Counted from the first letter of the stretch, positions 1 through 6,206 are shown. The stretch: 64,000 bases of DNA from RUG11551 sp045546875 (GCA_045546875.1 JAZQDP010000051.1:26257-90256); one strand, 5' to 3'. Notes: generated from the letters alone by a model not told the origin. Program-made: numbers and translations.

Positions 1-167
1 AAAAGCGCCTGCGCATATTCCTCTTCCGGGGTCATTTGCTCCTCAAACACGCTGTCAAGCATTTCCTCCGGCTCCGGAGCAGTTTCCAGAATTTCCGGCT
101 TTTCATACGGGATTTCTTGCGTCGTTTCAGAAACGTCAATCAATCCATCAATAACGTCGTCTGTCAT
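1..167 (-). CDS. Acidic hypothetical protein, N-terminal part only
   Basis: The reading frame starts at the ATG ending at 167 and runs off the left window edge, so only about 55 residues are visible. It begins MTDDVIDGLIDVSETTQEI and is very rich in Glu and Asp, with no domain I recognise. The start is supported by GGAG six bases upstream of the ATG, the SD style of this element. It is the last visible gene of the leftward cluster and lies just downstream of the tRNA-Thr gene. Function unknown. Confidence 0.6.
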   Translation of the reverse strand, partial: MTDDVIDGLIDVSETTQEIPYEKPEILETAPEPEEMLDSVFEEQMTPEEEYAQAL

Positions 168-237
168 GTTATTCTCCAACTAAGTTCCGGGAACCGCCCG
201 GCGCGGCTGATTAAATCAGTATTCATTTTGAACTCAC

Positions 238-308
238 AGGCGCAAACTGGACTTGAACCAGCATTTCCCACTTACAAGGCGGGAGTTCTACCATTGAACT
301 ATTGCGCC
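238..308 (-). tRNA. tRNA-Thr (anticodon UGU)
   Basis: The minus strand folds into a complete 71-nt cloverleaf. It has a 7-bp acceptor (GGCGCAA with TTGCGCC), a GTTC/GAAC D stem, a CCCGC/GTGGG anticodon stem with one G-U pair around the loop CTTGTAA, and a T arm with loop TTCAAGT. The anticodon UGU reads ACA (Thr). The CCA end is not encoded, and the discriminator base is U. The gene sits inside a cluster of phage-like small genes, so it is probably carried by the element rather than being a host housekeeping copy. Confidence 0.92.
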
Positions 309-335
309 TACTCTCCCCCCGGAGAAAGGTAATTC

Positions 336-686
336 CTACGGTCGGTATGTACCCGGTACAAAAGCGTCCCGGAGACCGTTTGCAATATCGCGCTCTTTGT
401 AACGGTCAAGATTTCGCTGGGTAACCTCACTCACTTGCGGAAGTTTTGAGCATCTTTCCATCTTGAATCTCGGAACTTCTTCTTTCTCCACCGGACGCAG
501 AAGCTCAATCAAAGCAGTCTTCCTGATTCTCCAATGCCCATTCTCCAACAACCTCACACAATCGTCAGCGGGAATTCTTCCCGTTCTAATCATTTTCAAC
601 ACCGTTCCCGATGAAGTGTTCAATAAAGCGGCAACCTTTTTAACGGTTAACAGGTCTGGCAATTGGTTATAATCTTCCAATGTCAT
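336..686 (-). CDS. Excisionase-like helix-turn-helix protein
   Basis: This is a 116-aa protein. Residues 10-40 (LLTVKKVAALLNTSSGTVLK, then a basic segment) fit the HTH_17/excisionase-type winged helix that reads short DNA repeats in prophages and integrative elements. The remainder is basic and ends without a recognised domain. The start has GAGGAG about 10 bases upstream. It lies between the tRNA-Thr and the leftward gene at 799-1092. A role as recombination directionality factor or small repressor is inferred from fold and context; the target site is unknown. Confidence 0.6.
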   Translation of the reverse strand: MTLEDYNQLPDLLTVKKVAALLNTSSGTVLKMIRTGRIPADDCVRLLENGHWRIRKTALIELLRPVEKEEVPRFKMERCSKLPQVSEVTQRNLDRYKERDIANGLRDAFVPGTYRP

Positions 687-798
687 AGCTTGGCGGCTCC
701 TCGTTTCTGGTTATCAGCTTGCCGCTATGTCCCCGCCCGGAATTTAACCAGGCTAGCAGCTCAACAGCAGGGACAAGCAACCATGCTTCAATATCAAT

Positions 799-1092
799 CT
801 AAAACAACTCTCCGGACGCCCATTTTTTGCTCATGGCTAAAGAATATTCTGCGTATTCCTTCTTCCATTCTTCAAAGTATTCAGCAGAGTAGGGCATGAA
901 TGGTTCTTCATCTTCCAAACTATTCTGGGCGTTCCGAATATTCCCCAACACTGCCAACGTCAAATCCATCAGTTCTCCAAGTTCAATCTCGCTGTCGTTG
1001 TTCCTGAGTTGATGAACTTTGAGCAACAATTTCAATGCGCTCAAATCAGCGATCGCCAAAAAAATTTCTTTTACAATTTTGTTGTCATTCAT
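799..1092 (-). CDS. Hypothetical small protein behind an attenuator-like leader
   Basis: A 97-aa protein with a helical N-terminal half (Leu/Ala rich, residues 1-35) and a Glu/Tyr-rich C-terminal half. No family recognised. It differs from its neighbours in having no SD: the ATG follows only 11 bases after a run of seven T residues that closes a strong hairpin (1111-1157). Expression may therefore depend on whether transcription passes this hairpin. It could be a regulated effector of the element, but this is inference from layout only. Confidence 0.5.
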   Translation of the reverse strand: MNDNKIVKEIFLAIADLSALKLLLKVHQLRNNDSEIELGELMDLTLAVLGNIRNAQNSLEDEEPFMPYSAEYFEEWKKEYAEYSLAMSKKWASGELF

Positions 1093-1103
1093 GATATAGG
1101 TAC

Positions 1104-1192
1104 AAAAAAACGGGATTCCGATTTAGTGTTCTTTGCAAGCCGACACGCGGAATCCCGTCAGGGAATTATTTCGTCTTCGTGTCGTGCTTGCG
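1104..1192 (-). ncRNA. Attenuator-like leader or small RNA with interleaved pairing
   Basis: Reading leftwards, a transcript starting near 1192 would hold two interleaved complementary pairs. Stem A joins 1178-1191 to 1135-1147 (13 bp with one bulged A). The terminator joins 1148-1157 to 1111-1120 (10 bp, perfect) and is followed by seven T residues (1104-1110). The 3' strand of stem A lies in the terminator loop, directly next to the terminator's 5' strand. The two stems therefore form either an H-type pseudoknot or alternative folds, as in attenuators and some riboswitches. The ATG of the next gene lies just beyond. No known riboswitch class is recognised. Confidence 0.5.
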
Positions 1193-1198
1193 GGCGTA

Positions 1199-1240
1199 AT
1201 TATACAGGTCAGTTGTTAAAAGTCTGTCAAACCTTTTAAC
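1199..1240 (-). promoter_or_regulatory. Leftward promoter with operator-like inverted repeat on the -35
   Basis: The minus strand has TTGACA (1225-1230) and TATAAT (1199-1204) separated by 20 bp, longer than the usual 17. A perfect 8-bp inverted repeat (GTTAAAAG at 1215-1222 and CTTTTAAC at 1233-1240) is centred on the -35 box, which suggests regulator control. Long spacers are typical of promoters activated by MerR-type proteins (established knowledge), but here the repeat is on the -35 rather than in the spacer. It would start the leader at about 1192. Confidence 0.5.
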
Positions 1241-1246
1241 AAAATG

Positions 1247-1639
1247 TTAAAGCCCTGAAATATTGTAACAATCTCCATTTTTAAGAATTTCGATTCCTTG
1301 ACTAAAAAAGCGTTTATTGAATTGGGATATAGTTGAACGGACAAGTCCATCTGAAACAACGGAATTTCCCCACACCTTTTCTATCAAATCAATAACCCGC
1401 ACTTTGTCCTTGTACTGAAAGCAACGGAGAATTTGAGCATTTCTTCCTGAAACATTGAGGGGTTCCCCATCACAATAAATTCCATCGTCGAAAAACTCAA
1501 CCCTTCTCGGCTTGCTTTTTGCGTTGCAATAGTCGCTTAAGCGTTGGGCGAAACTTTCTGCTTCGTGAACGTCAGCAAAGACCAGGAACACTTTCCCACG
1601 GTCTATGTAAATCTGTTCGATAGGAATCGGTATTTCCAT
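1247..1639 (-). CDS. Possible winged-helix regulator
   Basis: A 130-aa protein. Residues 1-60 are mixed alpha/beta. Residues 65-130 (NVSGRNAQILRCF, then VIDLIEKVWGN and VRSTISQFNKRF) resemble the C-terminal winged-helix DNA-binding domain of OmpR-like regulators, but without a clear receiver domain. The ATG at 1639 is chosen because GGAG lies 10 bases upstream. The gene ends a few bases from the operator-like repeat at 1215-1240, so autoregulation or control of the next gene is possible. The family assignment is by eye and uncertain. Confidence 0.45.
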   Translation of the reverse strand: MEIPIPIEQIYIDRGKVFLVFADVHEAESFAQRLSDYCNAKSKPRRVEFFDDGIYCDGEPLNVSGRNAQILRCFQYKDKVRVIDLIEKVWGNSVVSDGLVRSTISQFNKRFFSQGIEILKNGDCYNISGL

Positions 1640-1656
1640 CAATATGGGACTCCAAG

Positions 1657-1710
1657 ACCAGACCCCCTATTGTTAGAACCGCAATGAGCGGTATAATAAG
1701 AAGGTCTGGT
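1657..1710 (+). promoter_or_regulatory. Rightward promoter inside an inverted repeat (cassette III)
   Basis: TTGTTA (1670-1675) and TATAAT (1692-1697) are spaced by 16 bp. They are enclosed by a perfect 8-bp inverted repeat, ACCAGACC at 1657-1664 and GGTCTGGT at 1703-1710. All protein genes here run leftwards, so this promoter faces against them. The geometry matches the promoters at 4865-4911 and 7160-7206. Confidence 0.55.
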
Positions 1711-1770
1711 TACTGCTGGGCGGTTACAGTTAAAAGTTTCCGAGGCTTGAGGCTGTAACCTTATTTTTTT
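1704..1770 (+). ncRNA. Candidate antisense small RNA, cassette III
   Basis: From the promoter at 1670-1697 a transcript of about 67 nt would end at a hairpin (GGTTACAG at 1722-1729, CTGTAACC at 1753-1760) followed by TTATTTTTTT. It has no reading frame worth noting. It is complementary to the mRNA between the leftward genes 1761-1976 and 1247-1639, upstream of the latter's SD, so it could pair with that leader. Its T-run doubles as the last codons of the 1761-1976 gene. Confidence 0.5.
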
Positions 1771-1976
1771 ATTACGAATATGTCGCCGTCCCTTGTGATA
1801 CCTCCTGTCGGTTCGGCAAAAACAATTGCTTCCAGATTCGTGGGCGTTTTCGATTCGGAATACCTTTTACCTTTGCAGTAAAAAATTCCATTTTCATCTT
1901 CAACAAGGTAAGTTCTACGTCCTCCAAAATCTTTCGCAAATCGCTCAATAAGAGCATCAACTTCTTCTTCAGGCAT
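1761..1976 (-). CDS. Hypothetical small protein
   Basis: A 71-aa acidic N-terminus followed by a beta-rich part (RRTYLVEDENGIFYCKGKRY, then a DGDIFVIKK ending). The ATG start at 1976 has AAGGAG 8 bases upstream; a TTG 18 bases earlier would read in frame but has no SD. It follows the 1991-2227 gene by 14 bases and is probably cotranscribed with the two genes upstream of it. No domain recognised. Confidence 0.5.
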   Translation of the reverse strand: MPEEEVDALIERFAKDFGGRRTYLVEDENGIFYCKGKRYSESKTPTNLEAIVFAEPTGGITRDGDIFVIKK

Positions 1977-1990
1977 TGGTAATTTCTCCT

Positions 1991-2227
1991 TCAATCATAA
2001 TCAAAGCAACCCGCATTTTCGCGCCGTTCTCTGATTCTCTCAAACGTGTCAACCGTGAATCCCATTGGGTCTTCATCAAAGAGGTTGTAAATCCTCTCCA
2101 CTTCCGCTCGCGGGATTTCAAGCATTATGCTGATTTCCTCAATCTCGTCCGGCTCGCTCTCATAACCTGTATCGCCAAGCCATTGAGGAAATATCGCCGT
2201 CATTCCCACTTCATTTTTCATCTTCAT
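1991..2227 (-). CDS. Hypothetical small protein
   Basis: A 78-aa protein that is mainly charged and probably helical after residue 25 (DEIEEISIMLEIPRAEVERI). It resembles a short helix-turn-helix or phage accessory protein but cannot be assigned. Its ATG overlaps the stop of the preceding gene by 4 bases (ATGA), and GGAGG lies about 10 bases upstream, so translational coupling with the 2224-2427 gene is likely. Confidence 0.55.
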   Translation of the reverse strand: MKMKNEVGMTAIFPQWLGDTGYESEPDEIEEISIMLEIPRAEVERIYNLFDEDPMGFTVDTFERIRERRENAGCFDYD

Positions 2228-2427
2228 TTCAAATATTCCTCCGGATTTATTATCATTTCATTCAACGTCTTTCTGGTAACCTTGAAAATCCGTCCATTGT
2301 CCGCAACAAAGAACCGGTTGACTTCCCGGCGATATTCTACAGGATAAAACATTCCGCCGTTCCAGAAGCCCGTTTTCCGCCGTTTGACAATGTCGTTGAT
2401 TATCGTCTGCGCTTTACTCACTTTCAT
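2224..2427 (-). CDS. Hypothetical small protein
   Basis: A 67-aa basic protein beginning MKVSKAQTIINDIVKRRKTG and ending NEMIINPEEYLK, with a central beta-like stretch (RFFVADNGRIFKVTRKT). The ATG at 2427 has AGGTG upstream; a TTG at 2481 would add 18 residues, but that segment encodes a GC-rich palindrome and is unlikely to be translated. First gene of a tightly coupled trio (2427 to 1761). Function unknown. Confidence 0.5.
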   Translation of the reverse strand: MKVSKAQTIINDIVKRRKTGFWNGGMFYPVEYRREVNRFFVADNGRIFKVTRKTLNEMIINPEEYLK

Positions 2428-2489
2428 TTTCTCTTTCACCTGGGGAATGTCCCCCTCCCCATCGGGGAAGGGGATTCTCAATCTTGATT

Positions 2490-3422
2490 CTACTGGGCGA
2501 GGAATTCCAACGTCTGCCGATACAACGGAGTCGAACCGGAAAGGACGTTCCCCAATAACCGCTGGCGGCTAATCGTGTTAAAATGCGTTTCAAAATCAGA
2601 AACCGCATTCAACACTCCCCATTCAGTACCACGGAATTTCTGAATGTCAGGCGCATTCAGGCAGCGTTCAAACAAGTCAAGCTTCTTCTCCATGAACTTG
2701 CGGTGTTTCTCCCCTAATCCTTCATCAATCGGGAACAGCTTTTCAGCGAGAGCTTCAATCGTCCCTTCCCCAATCCTCTTTTCAGCAGATTCTTCACCGA
2801 AGCGGACAAATTCCGTCATGTAATTTCTCATGTTCCAGATCGCACGCGTCGCCTGTACCACTCTGTCTTCCATCGTTCTGAAATGCGGAATCGACCAATG
2901 GCTGGCGGCTTTCCTGATTGCCGTCTGCAAAGTGTTCCAGCAGACAACCCTGATTGGCGTAATCGCGAGGTGCAAAGCAGATTTCCCATTATGGGAATTG
3001 GACAGGAGCAGGTACGTCTTGATACTGTCTCCCGCAACAACGTGCTCTTTCTCAAAAGCACACGTCATGTAAACCTTCTTCCCTCCATACAGAGAACCAG
3101 CAGTTTCAAACTTCAACCCATCACCATCGGTGCGTTCCATGATTACGTCCATAATCCGGAAAGCGTCAGTATTCTGCAACACGCGATAATTTTCACCCAC
3201 GATGTCAAAGAACTTCCCATCAACATCACGGCAGAGCGCGTAACGTTCCGGAATCTGATTCCCATTGACGTAAACCGGCTCACGCGTAACGCTCCAATCC
3301 AGACCAGCAAGAGTCAACGCTTCCTCGCTCGTCGGAGCTTCTTCAACAACTTTTCCAAGTCCGTGCCAAGGACGCTGTCTGTGGCTAAACATCGTATCGT
3401 TTTCAATAATCATAGAAGCCAT
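2490..3422 (-). CDS. DUF932 phage/plasmid-like protein
   Basis: A 310-aa protein that I recognise as the DUF932 (phage/plasmid-like TIGR03299) family. It has the typical start (DTMFSHRQRPWHGLGKVV, then PTSEEALTLAGLDW) and the later core with YLLLSNSHNGKSALHLAITP. Members occur on plasmids, prophages and conjugative elements. Their biochemical function is not established, though some are annotated near anti-restriction genes. The start has GGAGG upstream. It is the largest gene of the element and the best evidence that the left 7.9 kb is mobile DNA. A GC-rich hairpin lies in the gap just upstream. Confidence 0.85.
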   Translation of the reverse strand: MASMIIENDTMFSHRQRPWHGLGKVVEEAPTSEEALTLAGLDWSVTREPVYVNGNQIPERYALCRDVDGKFFDIVGENYRVLQNTDAFRIMDVIMERTDGDGLKFETAGSLYGGKKVYMTCAFEKEHVVAGDSIKTYLLLSNSHNGKSALHLAITPIRVVCWNTLQTAIRKAASHWSIPHFRTMEDRVVQATRAIWNMRNYMTEFVRFGEESAEKRIGEGTIEALAEKLFPIDEGLGEKHRKFMEKKLDLFERCLNAPDIQKFRGTEWGVLNAVSDFETHFNTISRQRLLGNVLSGSTPLYRQTLEFLAQ

Positions 3423-3461
3423 AATAAATCAATCCTCCATTAAATAGTTAAGGTAAACAGC

Positions 3462-3482
3462 GGACGGCGATTCTCGCCGTCC
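3462..3482 (-). other. Intercistronic hairpin
   Basis: A 9-bp perfect inverted repeat (GGACGGCGA with TCGCCGTCC, 3-base loop) lies between the 3506-3865 gene and the SD of the DUF932 gene. No T-run follows, so it is more likely an mRNA processing or stability element than a terminator. Confidence 0.5.
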
Positions 3483-3505
3483 AGCATTCGCAATTTCAAA
3501 CAGTT

Positions 3506-3865
3506 TCAACTTTGACAATCAAAATATTTTCCAGTCGGATATGGACCGTCGCACGGGTCAATTCCGATGTATTCAGCGCATCCATCATGAACGATGTAAA
3601 CATCATTCGTCCGCAGATCGGACAGGCTCAAACCATAGCAGATTCCACAATTGTAAGCCTCGTCCCAATCATCGTAAGCGCTGTACTCCTTCAGCGGACG
3701 TCCAACCCATTCAGATTCCGTGTAATCCCAATACCAAACCTTCTTCGTCTGGCGGTCGATCGCAACGATAAACCAATAACGCTGGGTTTTCGCACGCTTC
3801 GTCTTCAGTACTTTCTGAATCTCCCTTTTCGTAACGGGCGTCTGAGCAACATTCTTTTTAATCAT
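3506..3865 (-). CDS. Hypothetical protein, Tyr/Trp/Asp rich
   Basis: A 119-aa protein with a basic N-terminal 25 residues (KKNVAQTPVTKREIQKVLKT) and an acidic, aromatic body (WYWDYTESEW, SAYDDWDEAYNCGICYG). The ATG at 3865 is preferred over one 18 bases upstream because GGAG lies 9 bases before it. No family recognised. It sits in the leftward small-gene run and is flanked by hairpins on both sides. Confidence 0.5.
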   Translation of the reverse strand: MIKKNVAQTPVTKREIQKVLKTKRAKTQRYWFIVAIDRQTKKVWYWDYTESEWVGRPLKEYSAYDDWDEAYNCGICYGLSLSDLRTNDVYIVHDGCAEYIGIDPCDGPYPTGKYFDCQS

Positions 3866-3904
3866 GATTCTTTCTCCATTCAAAATAATTCACACCGGGG
3901 ACGC

Positions 3905-3927
3905 GCCCGGCGATAAAATCGCCGGGC
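3905..3927 (-). other. Intercistronic hairpin
   Basis: A 10-bp perfect repeat (GCCCGGCGAT with ATCGCCGGGC, loop AAA) in the gap between the 3938-4261 gene and the SD of the next gene. No T-run. Confidence 0.5.
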
Positions 3928-3937
3928 AAGTGTAACC

Positions 3938-4261
3938 TCAATATCCTTGTTTCGCAACGATTTCTTCAACCTGAGCGAGGAGCCATTCCTTCCCACAAAA
4001 GCGGATGTCATTCAGAATCGGCGCACTTTCCTGTTCAGAGCAGCAACAGCCATCAATGAAGAAACTGTGGGTCGCCAAGTAGTAAACCTCTTGAACAAGG
4101 TTCTCGTGGTCGGCAAGGAATTCCTTCGCATCGTTGTACTCCTTTGAATCCTCAGGACAGTCAAGCATTGTATTTTCATTCTCACCGATGAGCCAATCAG
4201 CAGCTCCCTTGATGTTCCGTCGAGCTCTTTTCTGTCTTACATCAAATTTCATCTTTTCCAT
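3938..4261 (-). CDS. Hypothetical protein
   Basis: A 107-aa protein with a basic head (FDVRQKRARRNIKGAADWL), then a helical part and a short Cys cluster (DGCCCSEQES) near residue 75. The ATG has AGGAG 8 bases upstream. No family recognised; the Cys cluster may bind metal but lacks a known pattern. Part of the leftward run of the element. Confidence 0.5.
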   Translation of the reverse strand: MEKMKFDVRQKRARRNIKGAADWLIGENENTMLDCPEDSKEYNDAKEFLADHENLVQEVYYLATHSFFIDGCCCSEQESAPILNDIRFCGKEWLLAQVEEIVAKQGY

Positions 4262-4301
4262 CTTGATTTCTCCTAATTAAAATTTTGAACAAAGGGGGAG
4301 A

Positions 4302-4328
4302 GAAGCCCCAGCCCATTGCCGGGGCTTC
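4302..4328 (-). other. Intercistronic hairpin
   Basis: An 8-bp perfect repeat (GAAGCCCC with GGGGCTTC, 11-base loop) in the gap between the 4342-4824 gene and the 3938-4261 gene. No T-run. Confidence 0.45.
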
Positions 4329-4341
4329 CAATGATTCCAGA

Positions 4342-4824
4342 TTAGCAGGACTTGCGGACTTTACTCGCCTTGACATTCTCATAATCTCGCCAGCAGAAAT
4401 TGACGCAAACGAATGAATCGTCTTCGTAGCGGTAAATCGCTTCCGCCTTATCTCCAGCACACTTGAAGCGTTTCCATTCTTCTTCGTTGCACCAATCCTT
4501 GACAGTCCAACCGCGTTCGTAATTTCCAAGCTCCCAAGCTCCCCACATGACGGCAACCACTTCGTAAGCAACAACCGTCCAACCGCACTTTTTGCTTGAA
4601 ACAGAATCAACGAATTTCATTGCTTCAACATGATGAGGAATTCCAGGAACGTTCCAGTTATGGGTTCGTCCAGCTTCATTTTTCCTTTTCATCAACTCAT
4701 TCGCGCGGGCATTGAGTTCGGCGAGGTTATCAAAGAACTCGTAATTGAACCCTTCTTTATGCCCTTCAGGCAACGGGTGAAGCCAATCAATAACGAGCAT
4801 GAATTGTTTGTAAGATTTTCTCAT
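4342..4824 (-). CDS. Hypothetical protein downstream of antisense cassette I
   Basis: A 160-aa protein rich in Trp, Glu and Lys (WTVVAYEVVAVMWGAWELGNYE, WTVKDWCNEEEWKRF), probably globular, with no recognised family. The ATG at 4824 has AAGGAAGG upstream at a long distance. The frame stays open for about 58 more codons to 4998, through the whole leader, so a longer form is formally possible. I take the shorter form because the upstream part coincides with a promoter, an inverted repeat and a terminator hairpin. Its leader (about 180 nt from the promoter at 5013-5040) is overlapped by an opposing small RNA. Confidence 0.5.
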   Translation of the reverse strand: MRKSYKQFMLVIDWLHPLPEGHKEGFNYEFFDNLAELNARANELMKRKNEAGRTHNWNVPGIPHHVEAMKFVDSVSSKKCGWTVVAYEVVAVMWGAWELGNYERGWTVKDWCNEEEWKRFKCAGDKAEAIYRYEDDSFVCVNFCWRDYENVKASKVRKSC

Positions 4825-4864
4825 GGTACGACCAATCCTTCCTTCCCCATTTTCGGGGACTTGC

Positions 4865-4911
4865 GAACGGTCTTGACAAATACCAGAGAAGTGATATAAT
4901 CCAGACCGTTC
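4865..4911 (+). promoter_or_regulatory. Rightward sigma70-type promoter inside an inverted repeat (cassette I)
   Basis: TTGACA (4873-4878) and TATAAT (4895-4900) are spaced by 16 bp and enclosed by a perfect 9-bp inverted repeat, GAACGGTCT at 4865-4873 and AGACCGTTC at 4903-4911. The repeat could be a repressor operator. In the opposing mRNA it could also form a hairpin. Confidence 0.7.
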
Positions 4912-4971
4912 TAGTTTTTGAACAATTGAGCTTCGGTTAGATTTTCCAGGTCCGAACCGAGGCTCTTTTTT
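4907..4971 (+). ncRNA. Candidate antisense small RNA, cassette I
   Basis: A transcript of about 65 nt is predicted from the promoter at 4873-4900 to a terminator hairpin, GAGCTTCGGTT (4928-4938) pairing with AACCGAGGCTC (4955-4965), followed by TTTTTT. The stretch before the hairpin (about 4903-4927) is closely similar to the one in cassette II, whereas the hairpin arms differ but still pair. It is fully antisense to the leader of the 4342-4824 gene and to a small leader ORF there. Confidence 0.6.
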
Positions 4972-5002
4972 CTTTCTTGATTGAATGAACTTCATCAATC
5001 AT
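4937..5002 (-). CDS. Possible leader peptide, cassette I
   Basis: A 21-codon frame (begins MIDEVHSIKKEK) whose ATG lies 10 bases past the leftward -10 box, so it would be almost leaderless. It ends inside the hairpin shared with the antisense RNA. The cassette II leader holds a matching frame (begins MIEMKKESIIKKD), so conservation of the MI-acid start and the KK-acid core supports translation. Too short to be sure. Confidence 0.35.
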   Translation of the reverse strand: MIDEVHSIKKEKRASVRTWKI

Positions 5003-5012
5003 TACACTGTAC

Positions 5013-5040
5013 ATTTTAACACCTAAAATAATGCTGTCAA
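5013..5040 (-). promoter_or_regulatory. Leftward promoter of the 4342-4824 gene
   Basis: The minus strand carries TTGACA (5035-5040) and TAAAAT (5013-5018) with a 16-bp spacer. The same arrangement recurs at 7304-7331, including the preceding GGTTTGACAG context. It places a start near 5005, giving a leader of about 180 nt opposed by the small RNA. Confidence 0.65.
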
Positions 5041-5059
5041 ACCGCATTTCCGTAATTTT

Positions 5060-5356
5060 TCAGATTTTTTCAGGATTTTTCTGTGAATTTTCGGAATTTT
5101 TTCCCAATTTCCGTTCGACTGACCGTTTGGCTGCTCCCAAATATCCCAAAACGTGTTTCGCATGCGTAAACGCTTTCCCAATCTTGACAAACGTTGTAGA
5201 AAGGTACATTCTTCTATTCCTGAACTCTGAAAAACACGTGTGATTGTACAGAAAATCCAGTTCATCTCGGACTTCTTCCATCTTCGCAATCAACTCCGGA
5301 ATACGCTCGTCAAGTTCTTCATCACTCAACACAGGAAATTCTTCTTTCTGGTTCAT
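5060..5356 (-). CDS. Hypothetical coiled protein
   Basis: A 98-aa, largely helical protein. It begins MNQKEEFPVLSDEELDERI, continues with charged heptad-like helices (ELIAKMEEVRDELDFLYNH) and ends with a basic Asn/Lys tail. The ATG at 5356 has GGAGG 8 bases upstream and is preferred to an ATG 15 bases earlier. No family recognised. Confidence 0.5.
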   Translation of the reverse strand: MNQKEEFPVLSDEELDERIPELIAKMEEVRDELDFLYNHTCFSEFRNRRMYLSTTFVKIGKAFTHAKHVLGYLGAAKRSVERKLGKNSENSQKNPEKI

Positions 5357-5373
5357 CTTCACTTCCTCCAAAC

Positions 5374-5395
5374 GGGCGGCGATTTCTCACCGCCC
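5374..5395 (-). other. Intercistronic hairpin
   Basis: In the leftward RNA, GGGCGGUGA pairs fully with UCGCCGCCC using one U-G pair that is a mismatch when read on the other strand. This supports a role in the leftward mRNA. No T-run. Confidence 0.5.
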
Positions 5396-5411
5396 CAATT
5401 CAAACAGTAAA

Positions 5412-5714
5412 CTATTTTTTCGTGATGTAATAACGCTGTGACAATTTCCCAAGTGAATCACTTGAAATTAAGTTTTTGTTCTCGTCAGCAACAACAAAGG
5501 ACGCATGACGATTCGACCAGTAAATCTTTCCATCGTGGCTATATCCCATTGGGGAATAAAGGTCGATTTCATCACCTTCAAACAGCGGCGTTCCCATTTT
5601 ATCCTTCAATCCCGTGAATCGGCGCATCGTCTTCGGATTGAATCCCAATTCCTGAAGGTCTTTCTCGGTTACGTCGATCGTTTTACCTTCTTTCTCAATT
5701 CTAAAGTAAATCAT
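5412..5714 (-). CDS. YopX-like phage protein
   Basis: A 100-aa protein whose centre (MRRFTGLKDKMGTPLFEGDEI followed by GKIYWSNRHASFVV) matches the YopX family pattern of a TGLKDKnG motif, a GD-containing turn and beta strands. YopX-like proteins are common in phages and prophages of many phyla; their function is not known. The start has GGAG 7 bases upstream. It supports a prophage or integrated-element origin for this cluster. Confidence 0.65.
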   Translation of the reverse strand: MIYFRIEKEGKTIDVTEKDLQELGFNPKTMRRFTGLKDKMGTPLFEGDEIDLYSPMGYSHDGKIYWSNRHASFVVADENKNLISSDSLGKLSQRYYITKK

Positions 5715-5783
5715 TTTCTATCTCCATTCACTCTTTCTTCATCAAACTGATTTCAGAATCGTACAGCCGGGGCTTATTCCGTC

Positions 5784-6119
5784 CTAGTCCTCAAAATATC
5801 CTTCGTCTTCCAGTTCCTCCATGACGGATTCCGGAATCGTCCAGCCCGGGAAGTAATAAACCCTTCCCAAACCCATACTGTCTTGGCGCATGTCCTCAAA
5901 CATTCGCCCGATTTCATCGGTGTAACAGAGCGTTTCATCATTGAACGCAAAGATAATGCCAGCAAACAGACGCCCAACGCTCTCGTCAGTCCTAATCGAA
6001 AAACAACGATTTCCAAACATTCCACGCCCGGAGTAATCATTATCCCAATTCAAACCATAATCGTCGCAAACGCCAATCAGGAACCGCGCCAAATCTTCAC
6101 TAATAATCTCGTTACTCAT
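5784..6119 (-). CDS. Hypothetical acidic protein
   Basis: A 111-aa acidic protein (begins MSNEIISEDLARFLIGVCDDYG, ends EELEDEGYFED), mixed alpha/beta, no recognised family. GGAG lies about 10 bases upstream of the ATG. The acidity and small size fit the rest of the element; acidic DNA-mimic behaviour is possible but not shown. Confidence 0.5.
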   Translation of the reverse strand: MSNEIISEDLARFLIGVCDDYGLNWDNDYSGRGMFGNRCFSIRTDESVGRLFAGIIFAFNDETLCYTDEIGRMFEDMRQDSMGLGRVYYFPGWTIPESVMEELEDEGYFED

Positions 6120-6162
6120 AATCTCAAATCTCCATTAAAAAAAGGTTAAACATTCCAGATTC

Positions 6163-6188
6163 GCCCCCCAGCTTTTAACCTGGGGAGC
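6163..6188 (-). other. Intercistronic hairpin
   Basis: In the leftward RNA GCUCCCCAG pairs with CUGGGGGGC over 9 bp with one U-G pair, 8-base loop. It lies between the 6207-6716 gene and the SD of the 5784-6119 gene. No T-run. Confidence 0.5.
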
Positions 6189-6206
6189 ATTCTCCATCAC
6201 TCAGGA

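Noticed and set aside
36..332. 98-codon rightward open frame at the left edge
   Set aside because: It crosses the minus-strand tRNA-Thr and the start of the partial leftward gene, both better supported.
2428..2481. Upstream TTG start for the 2224-2427 gene
   Set aside because: The added codons encode a GC-rich palindrome and lack an SD; the ATG at 2427 has AGGTG before it.
4342..4998. Long form of the 4342-4824 protein starting at 4998
   Set aside because: Open by chance or secondary: the extra 58 codons coincide with two promoters, an inverted repeat and a terminator, and the equivalent frame in cassette II has stops.
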